From assembly GCA_016858145.1 (NCBI GenBank), contig JAEHOE010000035.1:496001-560000 (forward strand): a stretch of 64,000 nucleotides of DNA, given 5' to 3'. Numbering within the stretch: the first letter of the stretch is position 1; each line of letters starts with the position of its first letter. Position numbers and translations under genes: made by a program. Positions 1-13,100 of this stretch are shown piece after piece. The stretch is from Edaphochlamys debaryana. Lineage: Eukaryota > Chlorophyta > Chlorophyceae > Chlamydomonadales. The notes below the pieces were generated by a model that saw only the letters and a program-made list of their open reading frames with translations, was not told the origin of the DNA and ran no database searches.

Positions 1-812
1 CGTCGGCCGGCCTGCTCGGCTGGCCGCCCAGCAGAGTCGGCCTCTCTGCGCCAAGCCGCCTTGTAGCTCTGGCCAGTCTCCGGGGCCGGCCGCCAAGCGG
101 CGTCGGCCGCCCTCGCCATTCCGACGCTCCACGTCAGCTCCGGCGCCACGTCAGCTCTGTGGCCCTCCCGCGTAGGCCGCCGTGCGAAGCCGGCCGCCCC
201 GTACCCCGCTGCACTTTGCAAACCGAAGTGGCGGCCTTCCTCTGCGCGCTCGACAGCAAGCCTCCCGGCAATGCTGGGTTCTGCCCGATCCCTGACGTCC
301 CAAGTGCGTCGGGCGCCCTCTGCCGGGGCTCCTGGTGGCCATCCAACAGATGCAGTCGGTCGGCCTGGGCTCGATCAACGACACCTTTCCTCCAGCAAAG
401 CCGCCACGGCCCAAACCGAACGAGGTGGGAAGTACGCAACGGTTGATCTGATTAAGCGTTGTACTGCCTTGGCGATTGCCGCACAGCGGCTGTGGGTTGC
501 GTGGAGGGGGGAACAAGGGGGTGTGGGATACGAGGACGGAGTGCAGCTACATGGGGTGGAGTCTATGTTTGGGGGTCCACATGGAGCGTGGGGTGTGGGA
601 ACGGAACGCGGTGCGGTGCGTGTGGGTTTCAGCTTCTGAAGGCGGAGGCCGATTAGGAGCCATGCCCAAGGCTAGGGAGGCAGGCAGCCAAGGAGGATCC
701 CTGCTCAACGACCAACGTGCGCAAGCCTGGGCCCTATAACTCGTCAAACACTTCCGGCGGTGGGTCTAGCGGCGGATTATACCATACCTTCGGCCACAGA
801 TTGTCTGGGCAG
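1..812. other. Left-edge non-coding stretch
   Basis: This stretch lies downstream of the DUF1990 stop codon and runs to the window edge. It is GC-rich, with imperfect short GGCCGGC/GTCGGCC-type repetition in the first 150 bases. The reading frames here resemble no protein family I know and lack convincing splice sites. The first part adjoining position 812 is presumably the 3' UTR of the minus-strand gene. I found no TTACA (TGTAA on the minus strand) to mark its end. Confidence 0.5.
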
Positions 813-3735
813 CTACTTGGCAGCAGATGTCTCGGCAGCGACTGCCGTAATCACGGCTTGGGCGGACTCGGATCCGAACTTCTTCTGGAAGAATCTCGTC
901 AGGGGGTAGAATCCGATGGCCAGCGGGTGGACGGGCTTTGAGAAGGTGGCCACGTCGTACCTGCGTACGGCAAGCACGGCAATTGCGGTTGGCGAGATCG
1001 TGGGATTAGCAGCAGGCTTGGCGGAGGGTGCGGATGGCGGCACGGCATGGAAGGACGTGGTGTGAAAGGGTGTGGATGGAAGGTGGTTTAGGGCAGAGCC
1101 TCTGGAGTCTGGACTTGACGGGGGAGGGGGCCGGCGTGGGTAACCGTGACCTCGGCGAGCCGTCGGCAAAGCCGGGGCAAGCCTAAGGAGGGTGTGCTGC
1201 TAGTCTGGCAGTCCCTTCCGCTCTGGACTTGACTCGAGGGCATGTGGGTGGGCGGCGAACCATTGCACAGAGGAGATGCCCGACCCCTTAAGCGCTAACT
1301 CATCGGCATGCAGCAGCCGAGAGCGAGGGTTGTTGGCCCCTTGAGAGGGCTCCGGCCCTAGTACTGTCCTTATACATGCGGGTTCTTCTGGAGGTCATGA
1401 AGCAAGACTGGAAAGCCCTTTCGTCCATACTATAGGGTTGCACTCAAGAACAGGCGGGGGCCAGAAGGTTCTGGATTGTGAGCTGTGTGGAGCCGTGCTG
1501 TGCTCTGTGTCGTGTCTTCCCATTCAGTCGGCCAGCCGGCGGCGAAGATGATTGTAAGCTGTCTTTTTGCGCCACAGAGGTGCTGTAGGATTGCAAGGCG
1601 CGGATGGTACGAGCGAGAGTCTTAAGAGTCTGTGTGCGTGCAGAGAGGCGGAGCTGGTGTTGCCTACTTAGATAACGGTGCGTGTGTCGAGTTGCTTTGA
1701 GGATTGAGTGGCGACGGGCCCACCTGCCGCCCGTCTTGTGTGGTGGGGTCTTGCGTGTCAGCCCCCTTGAGGCTCGGAGCGCACTTCAGCTCAGTGCTGG
1801 GTGGTGTGCTGGCACGGCGTGCGTGCTTTTGTCTCCGTCTGGCCTTTCTTGTCATTGTGCTTTCTGTTGCCCTTCCTTAGCAGTACCAGCATAAGCAGGG
1901 AGCCAACCCGTCCGGGTCAACCCTCATGGGTCTCTCCGCATTGTGCAGCGAGGGAGCGGCAGTGTCGTGTTGTACACGTGCGCGTTCTTTGGGTAAGTCT
2001 TTCCATGTAAGTGGCGATTCCGACGATGGAGATTGAAGGGCATTGGTGCACAAGGTTTCACGTGCCGCTCGGAGTACAGTTGGTGGGAAGGAAGGCGGGA
2101 GGTCAGGGCGTCGTTGGCGGCTCGCTCAGTAGCGTGCCGAATGTTAAGGTGCACTGCGGGTGGTATACTGCGGCCGCGTGCGGCCTCTGCTGAAAGTTGT
2201 AAAGAAGTTGCGTGCGCTTTTGCTGCCGGTACTGCACGTGGACTCGCAACCCTGTACCCCAAAGTCAAGGCCCATACAAGTCGCCAGCTGAAGATTTGGT
2301 ACCAAGTGCGTGTGAACTTCGTCCCACCTGTCCCATCGTGGATGGGCGAGCCAACCCTGCACGGCCACTCGGCCTGCCCAGCCTATCCCTGTCCTGCCAC
2401 ACGCCAAACTGCAGCCAAGACTTCCTGCTCGCAGGAAGGAGGAAGCGCGCAGCGCCCGCCCCGGCACTCACCACACGGCGCCCTCCCGGTCCATCTCCAC
2501 TCCGAAGCTCTCCTCGCCCGCCAGCATGTGTCCCTCCACGCAGCCGTGCGCCAGGCGGAAGGAGCGCGGCGGCCGGGGCTGCCCTGTGATTAGAAAATCG
2601 CCGGTTGAGGCCGGGAAGGTGTGAGGACAGAGGTGTGATGGGTACGCAGAAGCCAGGAGCAGCCGGGCGGCGGCCAGGCGAACGCCTGGAAGCCCCGAGA
2701 AGACCTGGCGAAACCCCACGGCTGCTAGAACGGCACCGTGCCTTCGTTGGCACTTTGCTTTAGCCCCAAGGCGGAGACCCTGAGACAGGAAGTACTGCAG
2801 GCGAGGAATGCTCACAAGGCAGGCGCAGCTTGGGAGGCCTGGTCTCGGCATTGTAACTACAAGGAACCGAATAAGGGAGGAGGGGCAGCGAGCTTACTTC
2901 ACCGGTAAGCCCTCCACCCCACGCAACGGGGCGGGGCGAAGTCTCTGACGGCCGCCTAGACATGGGCCGATGCCATCTATGCAAGCTCATGTGGGTCTGG
3001 GCTCGCAGGCTTGCGGCCCCGCAGGCGCCCCCAGGCCAGCACTCACACGATGCGCAGCGGGTTGCAGTTCCACAGGAAGAGCGTCTTGGACGTGACTGCC
3101 AGCATGGTGCCCTCCGCCACGGGCGTCGCGGGGTCGACGTTCGACCAGCCCAGCTGGAACTGGCCCCACCGGCGCAGGGTGTCGGTTGCCGCCCGGAAGG
3201 CCCGATCTCCCTTGCCGACCTGCGTGCCATGCGGCATCCAAAGTGGGGCATGGTGGGGACGGTCCGCACGCCCCTGGGTACAGTGATGCCCAGGGCGGTT
3301 GACAGGACAGGATGTCCCGGCCGCTCTATACCGGTACCGCACATCTCTCCTGATCACTGGCCGCGTCATCCTGTCCATGCTGGGCTGGGGCCCCTGACCG
3401 CACCTGCACGCGCGTGCGGTCAATGTTCCAGCCGCGACGCTTCAGCTCCTGCAGTGCGTCCGGCTCCCGCGTGGCCCCGACAGCCAGGTAGTTGAGGGGT
3501 TTCCTGTGTGTGTCAGTGGGCGTCAGCAAGGTGACGAGGGGACAGGGATTGCTGGCGAGGGGCGAGGTCCGTGGCAGCGGACGCGGCGTTACGCCGGCCG
3601 TGCGCGGCGAGGGGTATGTGGGCGGCGTCGCTCGCGCGGCCTCCTGCACCCTTGTTGACTGCCCTACCTGGCACCGTCCTGCTTGACAGCCCTCTCGTCT
3701 GCTAGGCTGGGGCGCCAGAGCGCGAGGAGCACCAT
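813..3735 (-). CDS. DUF1990 (UPF0548) family protein
   Basis: The model has six exons in transcription order: 3735-3668, 3503-3404, 3219-3047, 2856-2816, 2583-2472 and 960-813, giving 213 aa. All junctions are GT-AG with matching phases. The N-terminus starts MVLLALWRPS. Family hallmarks follow: LNYLAVGATREP, DRTRVQVGKGDRAF, GWSNVDPATPV, the strongly conserved GHMLAGEESFGVEMD, then VWYDVATFSKP and RFFQKKFGSESA near the end. These match the plant DUF1990 pattern (as in Arabidopsis At2g17695-like proteins) along the whole length, so the start looks correct. The biochemical role of the family is not established. One exon is only 41 nt and is needed for frame continuity. The last intron (961-2471) is unusually long at about 1.5 kb and holds nothing I recognise. 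The gene is divergent from the calcium channel. Confidence 0.88.
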
Positions 3736-4198
3736 CCTTGCCGTGGAGCCGATGGATGGTTCCTGTCACTGGTCGGGTGTGTCTAGTCGCCAAGGTGCCT
3801 ATGACCTTGACGTGTAACAGTGCACAATGTTGGGGGCGACGTCGTCGGCCCCGTGCTTCGCCGGGGTGTCTGCCCCATGCCCCAGGGCCTGGATGCTGTT
3901 TGGACTCGCCGTTTTCCCCTGCATACAACTGTAACAGATAGAGGACGGGCTTGATTAGCCCTCCGTATGTTAACACGAGCACAGGGCTTGGCTTCAACTA
4001 TAAGGACGCGTCGCCCGAAACTCTGACCATAACACGACAAGACGGGCTAGACATCTGTCATAGAGATACCGCTTTATTATTTGACGAGGCTGGGCTGAGG
4101 CCAGGGGCTCGAAAATGCTGCACTGCAGCAGCCCAGTGCTGGGGGCTGCAGGCTCTCTACGTACCCGGTAGATAAGAAGGAGCCCGTCGGCGGACAGA
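3736..4198. promoter_or_regulatory. Divergent intergenic region, DUF1990 / channel
   Basis: These 463 bp separate the proposed start codons of two divergently transcribed genes, so they should contain both 5' UTRs and both promoters. It is less GC-rich than the flanking exons, notably around 3930-4090 (runs such as taacagatag and gctttattattt). No TATA box or known operator could be assigned with confidence. The role is inferred from gene orientation only. Confidence 0.4.
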
Positions 4199-7100
4199 AT
4201 GGGCGGATGGGACGCGGCAAGGCGTCTGGCGCAGCATCGCGCTGCCGTGGAGCATGCGCAGGCCAGGGCCAGAGAGGACGGTGTTGGGCCGGGCGACGAC
4301 GACGGGTCAAAGCCCGACGCGGGTCAACGTGCCGGGGCGGCGACGATAAAGCTGCGCTCGGCAGTATGGGTCGCGGTGAGCCCCTGCCCAGGTTGAACAA
4401 GGAGCCCCCCACCCCCGCCTTCCCGCGCTCCCACACGCCTTGCATCAACCCTGCCCTCGGCACCCCACGCGCTTTGTTCGGGTCTGTGCAGGCGATGGCA
4501 GCCCAGCAGAAAAGCAAAGCGGCGAACAGCACCGCCATCGCGCGGCGCCTGGCACAGGCACACGACCTGCGGCAGGACTCGCCGTCGGACCTCACGCGGA
4601 GCATGTCCCCGGTAAGATTAGGACCCCGCTTGGGCGGCTGGAGGTGGGGCCAGCTACGGCCGGCCGGTGTGTGTGTGTGTGGGGGGGGCTCCGGCCTGGT
4701 ACCTGGCCTTGTCCCGCAGGCGGCCCCAGCCTCCGGAAGGGGCCATGGCAAGGCATAGGCGAGCGGTAGGGCAGGGTCAGGCTGGGGCAGGGTCCATGAC
4801 TAGGCAATCGGCGCTGGTATGGTCAAGGCTCCGTCCGGGGCCATGGCAAGAGGAAGGGCAGGGGCAGCGGCCGTGCCTCGGCCGTGGTACCGTAAGGGCT
4901 GTGGACAGGGCAGGGGCCGGGCCGCTGCTCGGTTGTGCGGCGGAGCGAGCCCCAGCCCAGCGGCGTAGCAGCTGCCTCGGCGAGCGGAGGACGGCGTCCA
5001 CCAGCGCTGCGTGAGCGTCTCTGCTCCAGTGCCCATGGGTGTGACGGAGCCCTGTCGGAGCCCTCCCGGAGCCCTGCCGGACCTGCGCCCTGTCCGAAGG
5101 GCGCCGTGGGCAGCACAGCCTGGGGGCCTGCGGGCCAGCACACCAACTCCCGGCGGAACGGAATGACCCTGCTGGCGAGTGCGCGCTGGCCGTCTGCGCC
5201 TGGGGCCACGCTGTGCCCGCCTGGTGGTGCTAGGCTGCCAGGGCACAGCAGCCCTGGCGGCAGCCGGGCTGGCCTGGGCCCGAGGGCTTGACGCCCAGCC
5301 GCCTGGAGCGGGCGGCGTTCTCGCCCTCCGCGCACCGCTGACTGGCAGTCAGCTGGGCGCTTGGCCGGAGCCGCCGGGGCGCTGCTGCTGTGGCGGCGGG
5401 GCAGCTGCGACCGCTCCGTGAGGCCTCCGCGCACAGCCCCGCCGGGCGCCGTAGCGCTCTGGCCGGCCGGGGGCACAGGCCGGGGGCCCAGGCGGGCCCA
5501 GGCGCCTGGGCCTGTCAGGGCCCAGGTGTGACTCCAGTCAGGGGTCTATGTGCAGCCGTGCTCATGGGCCCGGGTATGGGCCGGAGGCGGCGGGCTAGAG
5601 GCAGCCCTGCCGATGCCCCAACGGGCGCACCGTGCCCGCTGGGCCCTCGCCAGTCAGGGACCGGGGCAGCAGCCGAAGGGGGGAGCCGGCTGCAGGGCCT
5701 GGCAGCCGGCTGTGCCCGTAGGCGAGGGGCCTGGGCTCGGACAGGCCTGCCGTTGCCGTGTTATGACGCGAGGCCGCCGCTCTGGCCTGTCCGGCCCTCG
5801 GAAGGGGCCAGCGGAAGAGTGGTCAGAGGCGCCAGCGCTGCGGCCTCGAGTCTGCTGACGGAGGGAGGGATCGGCGCCTCAAATTGCCCTGAAGGGGTCG
5901 CCGGAGTTGGCTGCGGGCGCTTGGTGACAGCTTGTCGGCGTGGGGGGTCAGGGTCCCCTGGCTCGTTCCGGGCACCGCTACCGCTGTGACCGGTACCGTC
6001 CTCACCCGCCGTCCCCCTGCCCCCCTGCCCTCCCGGGCTCCGGACCCCGCCCTCCCCTTCCCCGCAGGACAAGGAGGAGGCGTTCGCCCCCACCTCGCTG
6101 CTGTGCCTGGGCCTGGAGAACCCCGTCCGCCGCTTCGCCATCTTCCTCTGCACCTCGCCCTACTACGAGGCATTCACGCTCCTGCTCATTACGGGTGCGG
6201 AGGGGCGCCCGTCGGAGCAGGAATGGCGCTGGGCCTGGTGTGGGCAGCACTGGGCCTGGTGTGGGCAGTGCTGGGCCCACTTGGGCCCACGCTCCAAGCG
6301 GGCTCGCGTTCTGGGGGCAAGCCCGGACTCAGGGCCGGTTGCTTGACCTAAACGCCATCTCCTTTCCTTCCCCTCCCTTGAACCCCGGGATGAACCCCCC
6401 CTCCCCGCCCCGCCCTTCCCTCCCCCCCAGCCTCCTGCACCACGCTCGCCATGGACTCCTCCCGCCAGGACTTCCAGTACACGGCCCTGGGGCGGGTGCT
6501 GCAGAGCCTCGAGTACGCCTGGGCGGCCGCCATGTGCTGGGAGGTGGTCATGCGCATCGTGGCCAAGGGGCTCATACTGCCCAGGGGGGCGTTCCTCAGA
6601 TCGGGTGCGCGGGGCGGGGTGGTAGGGGTGGGGGTGGGTGGTGGAGGTGGGAATTGGTGGGGTGGGGGGTGGGGTGGCAGGGAAGGGCTGGCCTGGCCCT
6701 GGGCCTGCTGGACGCGGCCCCTGTCTGTCCTCCCCAAAGTCTCCATCCTCGCTTGCACACTTTCCGAGTCCCTTGTCCCCGCTCTTAACCTCCCCTCCTT
6801 CTTCTTCCCCCCCCCTCCAAGGCTGGGGCCTGCTGGACGTGCTGGTGGTGGCGCTGGGCTTCCTCAACCTGGTGCCGGGGGCGGACAACTACTCGGCCAT
6901 CCGGGCGTTCAGGGTGCTGCGGCCGCTGAGGGCGGTGTCGCGGGTGCCCAAGCTCAAGGTGGGGGGGGGCTTGGGGGGGGGGAAAGGGACGGGGCGTGAG
7001 GGGCCCGGGTGTAAGGGGGCGGACTTTGCCGGGGTGCGGCGCCCCGTGTTGACCTGGGTGAAGGGTAAGGAGGTGAGGGGCCGCGGGTATGCAAGCTCAA

Positions 7101-10100
7101 GGTGGGGCGGGGCGGGGTGGGGAAGGGCGGGGTATAGGGTGGAGCGAGGTAGGGAGGTAGGAGCGGGGCAGGAGCAGGTGGGGGTGAGGGAATCCGGTCA
7201 GGGTAAGGGGTGGACGGCCGCTCGGTGGGGTGGGGAGAGGAGTTGAGCGGATCGGGAGCACAGGAGGGTACAGGAGGGCTGACAAGAGGCCATCGCTCGC
7301 CGAGCCGGTGTTGGGCGCAGCGGGGCGGTGTGTGTGGTCCCCTGACCGGCCCCCTCCCCCTCCCCCTCCAACCCCCCTCTCACCCCCCTCCCTCCCCCAG
7401 GTGCTGGTGATCACGCTGCTCACGGCCCTTCCCATGCTGCTGCACGTGGTCATCCTGTGCTTCCTGGTGTACCTGGGGTTCGGCATCGTGGGCGTGGAGG
7501 CGTTCGCGGGGGTGCTGCGGTACAGGTGCGTCCAGCAGTACGCCCGGGGCAAGCGGCTCTGCGTATGGGGGGAGGGTGAGGGGATGATTTTCGGCATTGG
7601 AGAGCGTAGGGAGCGTAGAGAGCGTAGGGGGAAGGGGAGGGGGTGGAGCCGGGGTTGGAGGCCTTCGCGGGCGTGCTGCGATACAGGTGGGGGAGTGGAG
7701 AGGGGAGAAGGGGGGGGCGGGGCACGGGGACTTTGTGCAGGCTTGATCAGTTCAAGGCCATCCCTTACCGGTGGGGTGGGCCAGAGGGGGCCGGGAGGGC
7801 GTGGTGTGGGGGCGGGTGGGGAGGATTGAGGGCGTGGGCAGGGGCCGCAGGCAGGCACCAGGGGGGGCCTAGGGCAGAGGAGGGGGGCGGGGCCGGGGTG
7901 GGGTGGGACTGCGGGCCTGCAGGGGTGTGGGGGCAGGGGCACGGGGCAAGGGCCACAGCCCCACCCAGACGTGCATAGCGTGATGCCTCTGCGGCGGGGT
8001 TGCGGCTGCTGCACCCTGCACTCGCCGCGCAGCTGACCCCTCCAACCCGTTCCCTCCTTCGCTGCCTTGCTCCCCAGCTGCGCCACGGTGGACATGAACG
8101 GCTCGTACCCATTACTAATGCCGGACGGGGTCACGCGGCTGACCAACATCTCGTACCAGGTGCCCACGTGGGAGGACGGCGTGGCGTGCGCGGGGCCCAA
8201 GCTCAGGGGTAGGTTTTTGGGCGGGTTCGCGGGCTTGGGCAAGAACGGTGCCGGTGCCAGTACACGGGTTGGGGTGCTGGTGAGGGTTGCGGTGAGGGGA
8301 TCGTCCAGGGGTGATTGTCGGACGATTTCGAGAGCTGAGGGAGGCTGAGGGAGAGTGTAGGGAGAGAAGCAGCGGCAGCCAGCGAGCCCGCAGCTCACCG
8401 CGGCGTCCAAGGCCGGAGTGGCGGTGGCGGCGGGCGTGCGTCCTAGAATGCATAAGCAGCCCGCCTGGGGGCGGTCGGGCTGCCTGCTTACACGCGAGCC
8501 CTACCCGTGTGCCCCCCCAGACCCCAACTGGCCGCTCGTCACCCCCGCCACCGCCAACTCCTCCGCTGTGTACTCACCCGAGGTGGGAAGGGGCCCCCAG
8601 CAGTCCGCAGGCACTGCTACTGCCGGGCCCAGGCGCAGGCATGGGCTCAGGCACAGGAGGCGGCGGCATTGAGGGGGGGCGTGAGGCGGGGCACTTGCCT
8701 CGGGCGTAGAAGACATCACATGCCTCGGGCACATGCACAGGCGGTTGTGTGAGACCGCTATCTCACCTTCTTCCTTGCCTTCGCGGCCTGGCCCTTAACG
8801 CCTCGGCCTGGGCTTGAAGGCGTTACTGCTGTGGCTGACCGGTGTCGTACGTGCACACGCTGCACAGGTGTACGACACCTCGCACGGGCGACAGTGCAGC
8901 GGCGGCATGGTGTGCCTGGAGGGCCGCAACCCCTTCTTCGGCTTCATCTCGTACGACCACATCATGTGGGCCTGGCTCACCATCTTCCAGGTGGGGGGGA
9001 GGGGAGGGAGGGGAGGGGAGGGGAGGGAGGGGAGGGGAGGGGAGGGGAGGGGAGGGGAGGGGAGGGGAGGGGAGGGGAGGGGAGGGGAGGGGAGGGGAGG
9101 GGAGGGGAGGGGAGGTAGGAGGGGAGGGGAGGTAGGAGGCTGAGGGAGCGGCATGGGTGGGTGGGTGGGTGGGTGCGCTAGGCTAGGGTGGGCTGGGGAG
9201 GGGTGAGTGATGCGAAGGCAGGAGGGGAGGAGGTCAAGGGCAGTGAGCACCCTCCCCGCAGCGACGCTCTCCTTCCTCTCGCCCTGCCCCCACGCCCTTC
9301 CTGCCTCCCCACAGTGTATCACAATGGAGGGCTGGACCGACATCATGTATCTCACGCAGGTGCAATGGGGCTGCGGGGGGACGCATGGGATGTCCTTACG
9401 CAACCCTGCTGGGTGGGCCCATGCACCTGCACCTGCCCTACACTCTCCGCTCCTCTCTGTACCCTCATCCCAACCCTGCCCGCCCTGCCCCCCCTCAGGA
9501 CGCGCTGTCCTACTGGGCCTGGCCCTACTACGTAGCCATGGTGGTGTTCGGGTGAGGGGGGTGTGAGGGGTGCACAGCCATAGTGTTATATGTGCCCTGC
9601 CGTTATTCGCACGCTCCGTTGCCCATTTGTAACGGAAGCGCCGGGGGGAGTACCGAGCACGGGGAGAGTGCCGAGCACGGGGGGAGTGCCGAGAGCGCCC
9701 CTCTCCCTCACCCCTTCCCCCTCCCCCTCCCTCTATACCCCCTGACCCCCGCCAGCTCCCTGTTCCTCATGAACCTGGCCCTGGTGGTGCTGTACGTGCA
9801 GTTCACCAAGAGCGAGGCGGCGGTGCGGAACCAGGTGTGTGTTTTGGGGTGTGCGGGATGGGGGCGAGGCCGTAGTTTGGCCCCAAGCACGGTATACGTG
9901 TACTCCCGGAGGTTATGTGTGTAAGGGCGGGAAGGGGAGGGATTTGCGGCAGGCTCGTGCGGGGCAAGGTGCGGGTGCGGGGGACTGTTCACCTACCGCC
10001 ACTGCAGTGCGCTCCAGCTTGTTGCCATCGCCCCGATTAGCGCCGTGCCCTCATGCCAACCCTTCTTGTCTCGCGCTCTCCGTCTTTCGCGTCCCCAGGA

Positions 10101-13100
10101 GATGCAGAACGGGGTGTACGAAGAGGAGCTGCACGACGGCTCCACCAGCAGCGGGGAGGACCGGGACTTCGAGGAGGAGGACGAGGAGGAGGAGGAGGAG
10201 GAGGGGGAGTACGAGGAAGGAGACTACGACCCGGGGGGAGGCGGCCCGCACGCGGCGCCACGGAAGAAGCTGTCCAAGGTGCGGCCGCGGCCCGCATGAC
10301 GTGCCACGTGCTGCGTGCTGCATTGTCTGCTGAGCTCTGGCCACTGCCCTCTTGCTCCACCCCACTAGCCAACTGGACCCTTCTTTTTCACCTTCCCTCC
10401 ACCAACACACAACCGGCCCGCCCCCTCCCCGACCCCCCACCTTCAGCGCCGCTCCGGCGCCTCCCGCGCCTCCGCCTCCAGCCACAGCTCCCGCTCGCTG
10501 CGCTCCTCCCTGGCCTCGCTGGCCTCCTTCATGTACTCATCCATGGCGGGGAAGCACTCGGCCTGGAGGCGCCTGCGGGCGGCGCTGCACACGGCCGCGC
10601 GGAGCAACACGCTGCAGGTGGGCTGAGGGGTACGGCTGAGGGGGATGGGGTCATCAGGGGAGCAGGGGATTGAGGGATTGAGGTGGGGGGTTGGGGGGTG
10701 GGAGGTTCGGGCGTGTTGCGTGACGAGGTGGGGGGCATAGGGACTGGGGGTAAGAGGGAGGGTACTGACAATGCCGACAGCCTTGACAAAGTATTTCCCA
10801 CGTTGTTAACCGGTCGTTGTCGTTCCGTACGGCAGGTGATCACGATCGCCGCCATCTTGATCAACACCGTGGTCATGTGCATCAACTGGTACGGCATCCC
10901 GCACGACCTCGAGTACGCCCTCTCCCTGGTCAACGCGGTGCTGACGTTCTACTTTGTGTGTGAGCTGCTCATCAAACTCATCGGCATTGGGCCCAGGAGG
11001 TGCGTGTGGGCGGGGAGGGTCCAAGGCCGGGGGAGGGGGCCTGTTGGCGGTCGGGAGCGAGTAGTAGCAGTTATGGAAAGAGAGCACCCTTGGCCGACGC
11101 GGAAACCCGCCCCACGTACGGCATACCGGCCAACCTTGCCCCCCGCTTTGCCCCGACACCGTGCTCCCTTTCCAACCCAACAACCAACCCAACACAGGTT
11201 CTTCCGTGACGGCATGAACACGTTCGACACGCTTGTCGTAATCGCGTCCATCGTTGAGGTCATCACCGACCTGCTGCCCGCCATATCGGGCGTGGGGCCG
11301 CTGTCCGTGCTGCGCACGCTGCGCTTCCTGCGCCTGCTGCGCCTGGCCACGCGCTGGGACGAGCTGCGGCGTGTCGTACAGACGCTGTTCCGCTCCGTGC
11401 TGAGCGTGGCGTGGATGAGTCTGCTGACGCTGCTGTTCTTAGTCATCGCGGCGCTGCTGGGGATGCAGGTGGGGGCCTAGGGAAAGAGCGGGTTAGGGTG
11501 ACAGTACACACAGAGGAACCGTGTAGGAAGGGTGAGGAGGACGATGCGCGGAGGTAATTCGCCTGTGGGGGCGCTGCCGCTGCAGTCCAGGCGAGACGTG
11601 CACATCCCAACCCCTCTTACAGGCGCGCTCTTCCCCCTCCCTACTTCCCCTTCCCCTTCCCTCCCTCCCTCCCTCCCTCACCCCCAGGTGTTTGGCTACA
11701 AGTTTATGTTCTGCGACTACGTGCCCGGGGCCTCGCCCGTGTGCCCCCTGGGCCAGGCCGTGTGGGGGCAGTGCCCCGACTACTTCTACTGCTACCTGCC
11801 CTGCAGGTGCGCGGGGCAGGGCAGGGCCGGGGCAGGGGCCTTTGAGCTTTACGGCCACTCGCTCTAGGCCCCCATCACACCCCGCCAGGGCCCTGCCGGC
11901 CTGCAGCAGTCACCCAACAGCCCCAACCAACCCGCAACCAACTCCCCAACCAACTCCCCAACCAACCCCCAGCTCCTCCGAGGCCGACACCTGGCTCTCG
12001 GTGCCCGGATCCCAGTTCTTCGGCCACGCCTACTGCCAGCGCTTCTGCGCCGATGGCTCCGTGAGCCCGCTGACGGACAACGCCAACGCCACGGCCGCCG
12101 GCATCGCCTGCGAGACCCTGGCGGCCGTGGGCAAGGCTGACGTCAGCACCAGCACGTTCGACAACTTCGGTTGGAGCCTGCTGACCACGTTCCAGCTGGT
12201 CACGGGCGAGAACTGGAACACCGTCATGTGAGTGGGCCGGCGGTTTACGGTTGGCGGTTGAGGGTTGAGGTTGAAGCCGCCGGGCGGCATGGATTGGTGG
12301 GACGAGCGCAGCAGTCGCAGGACTGAGCGTGGCCTTGCTTCCCTTGTCGCCCGTAGGTACGACGGCATGCGAGGCGTGGGCCCCGCCGCCGCTCTGTACT
12401 TCATCTTTGTCATCGTGGTGGGCAACTACGTCGTACTGAACCTCTTCATCGCCATGTGAGTCACGCGGCGCGCAGCCAGCGCAGGCCGCAGGGCCTGGGG
12501 AGCTTGCTCTGCAGCCTGCTTGTCCTCAGATGGCAATGACTTGTCCAGTCACCATCGCTGCTAGCTCTTGTAGCCCCCCCACTCCCGCATTGACCCCCCG
12601 CTACGCAACACACACCCTCCCTCCCGCCCCCCCCAGCCTGCTGGAGAACTTCGCGGCCAACATGGGCGAGTCGGCGAGCCACGGGGCGGCGGTGGAGCAC
12701 GACGACGAGGAGGAGACCGAGGAGGGCGCCATCAAGCGGACTGACTCGTTCATCCGGGCAGAGGTGCGTGCATGGAACCAGACCACAGACCACACGGGTG
12801 AAGCGCTGCCCGTCGCATCATCGTTTTATGTTACCATGATATTGTTGATTGGACGAATCCAATGATCTGATGTAGTGTTGAGCTGCATGTGACATCTCTT
12901 GATTCCCAACTGCAACGGTGTCTTTTTCTCAAATCTTGATGCCAACTGGAAACTTTTTTTCTCCCGCCCCCGCCCGCAGCTGGAGGCCGATCGGCTGTGG
13001 TACAAGCACATGTTTGGTCCCGAGGCGGCGGCGTCCGCAGGGGGCGTGACGCCCGCCGCGGGCAACTCGCAGCACAACCTGACGCCGCACCCGCAGGTGG

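Noticed and set aside
4077..4751. Minus-strand 224-codon frame over the channel start
   Set aside because: It overlaps exons 1-2 and intron 2 in antisense and is low-complexity, with no recognisable motif.
7097..8410. A 437-codon open frame on the minus strand
   Set aside because: It runs antisense across introns and exons of the calcium channel, is Pro/Ser/Arg-rich from C-rich introns, and resembles no family. It is a by-product of GC-rich sequence.
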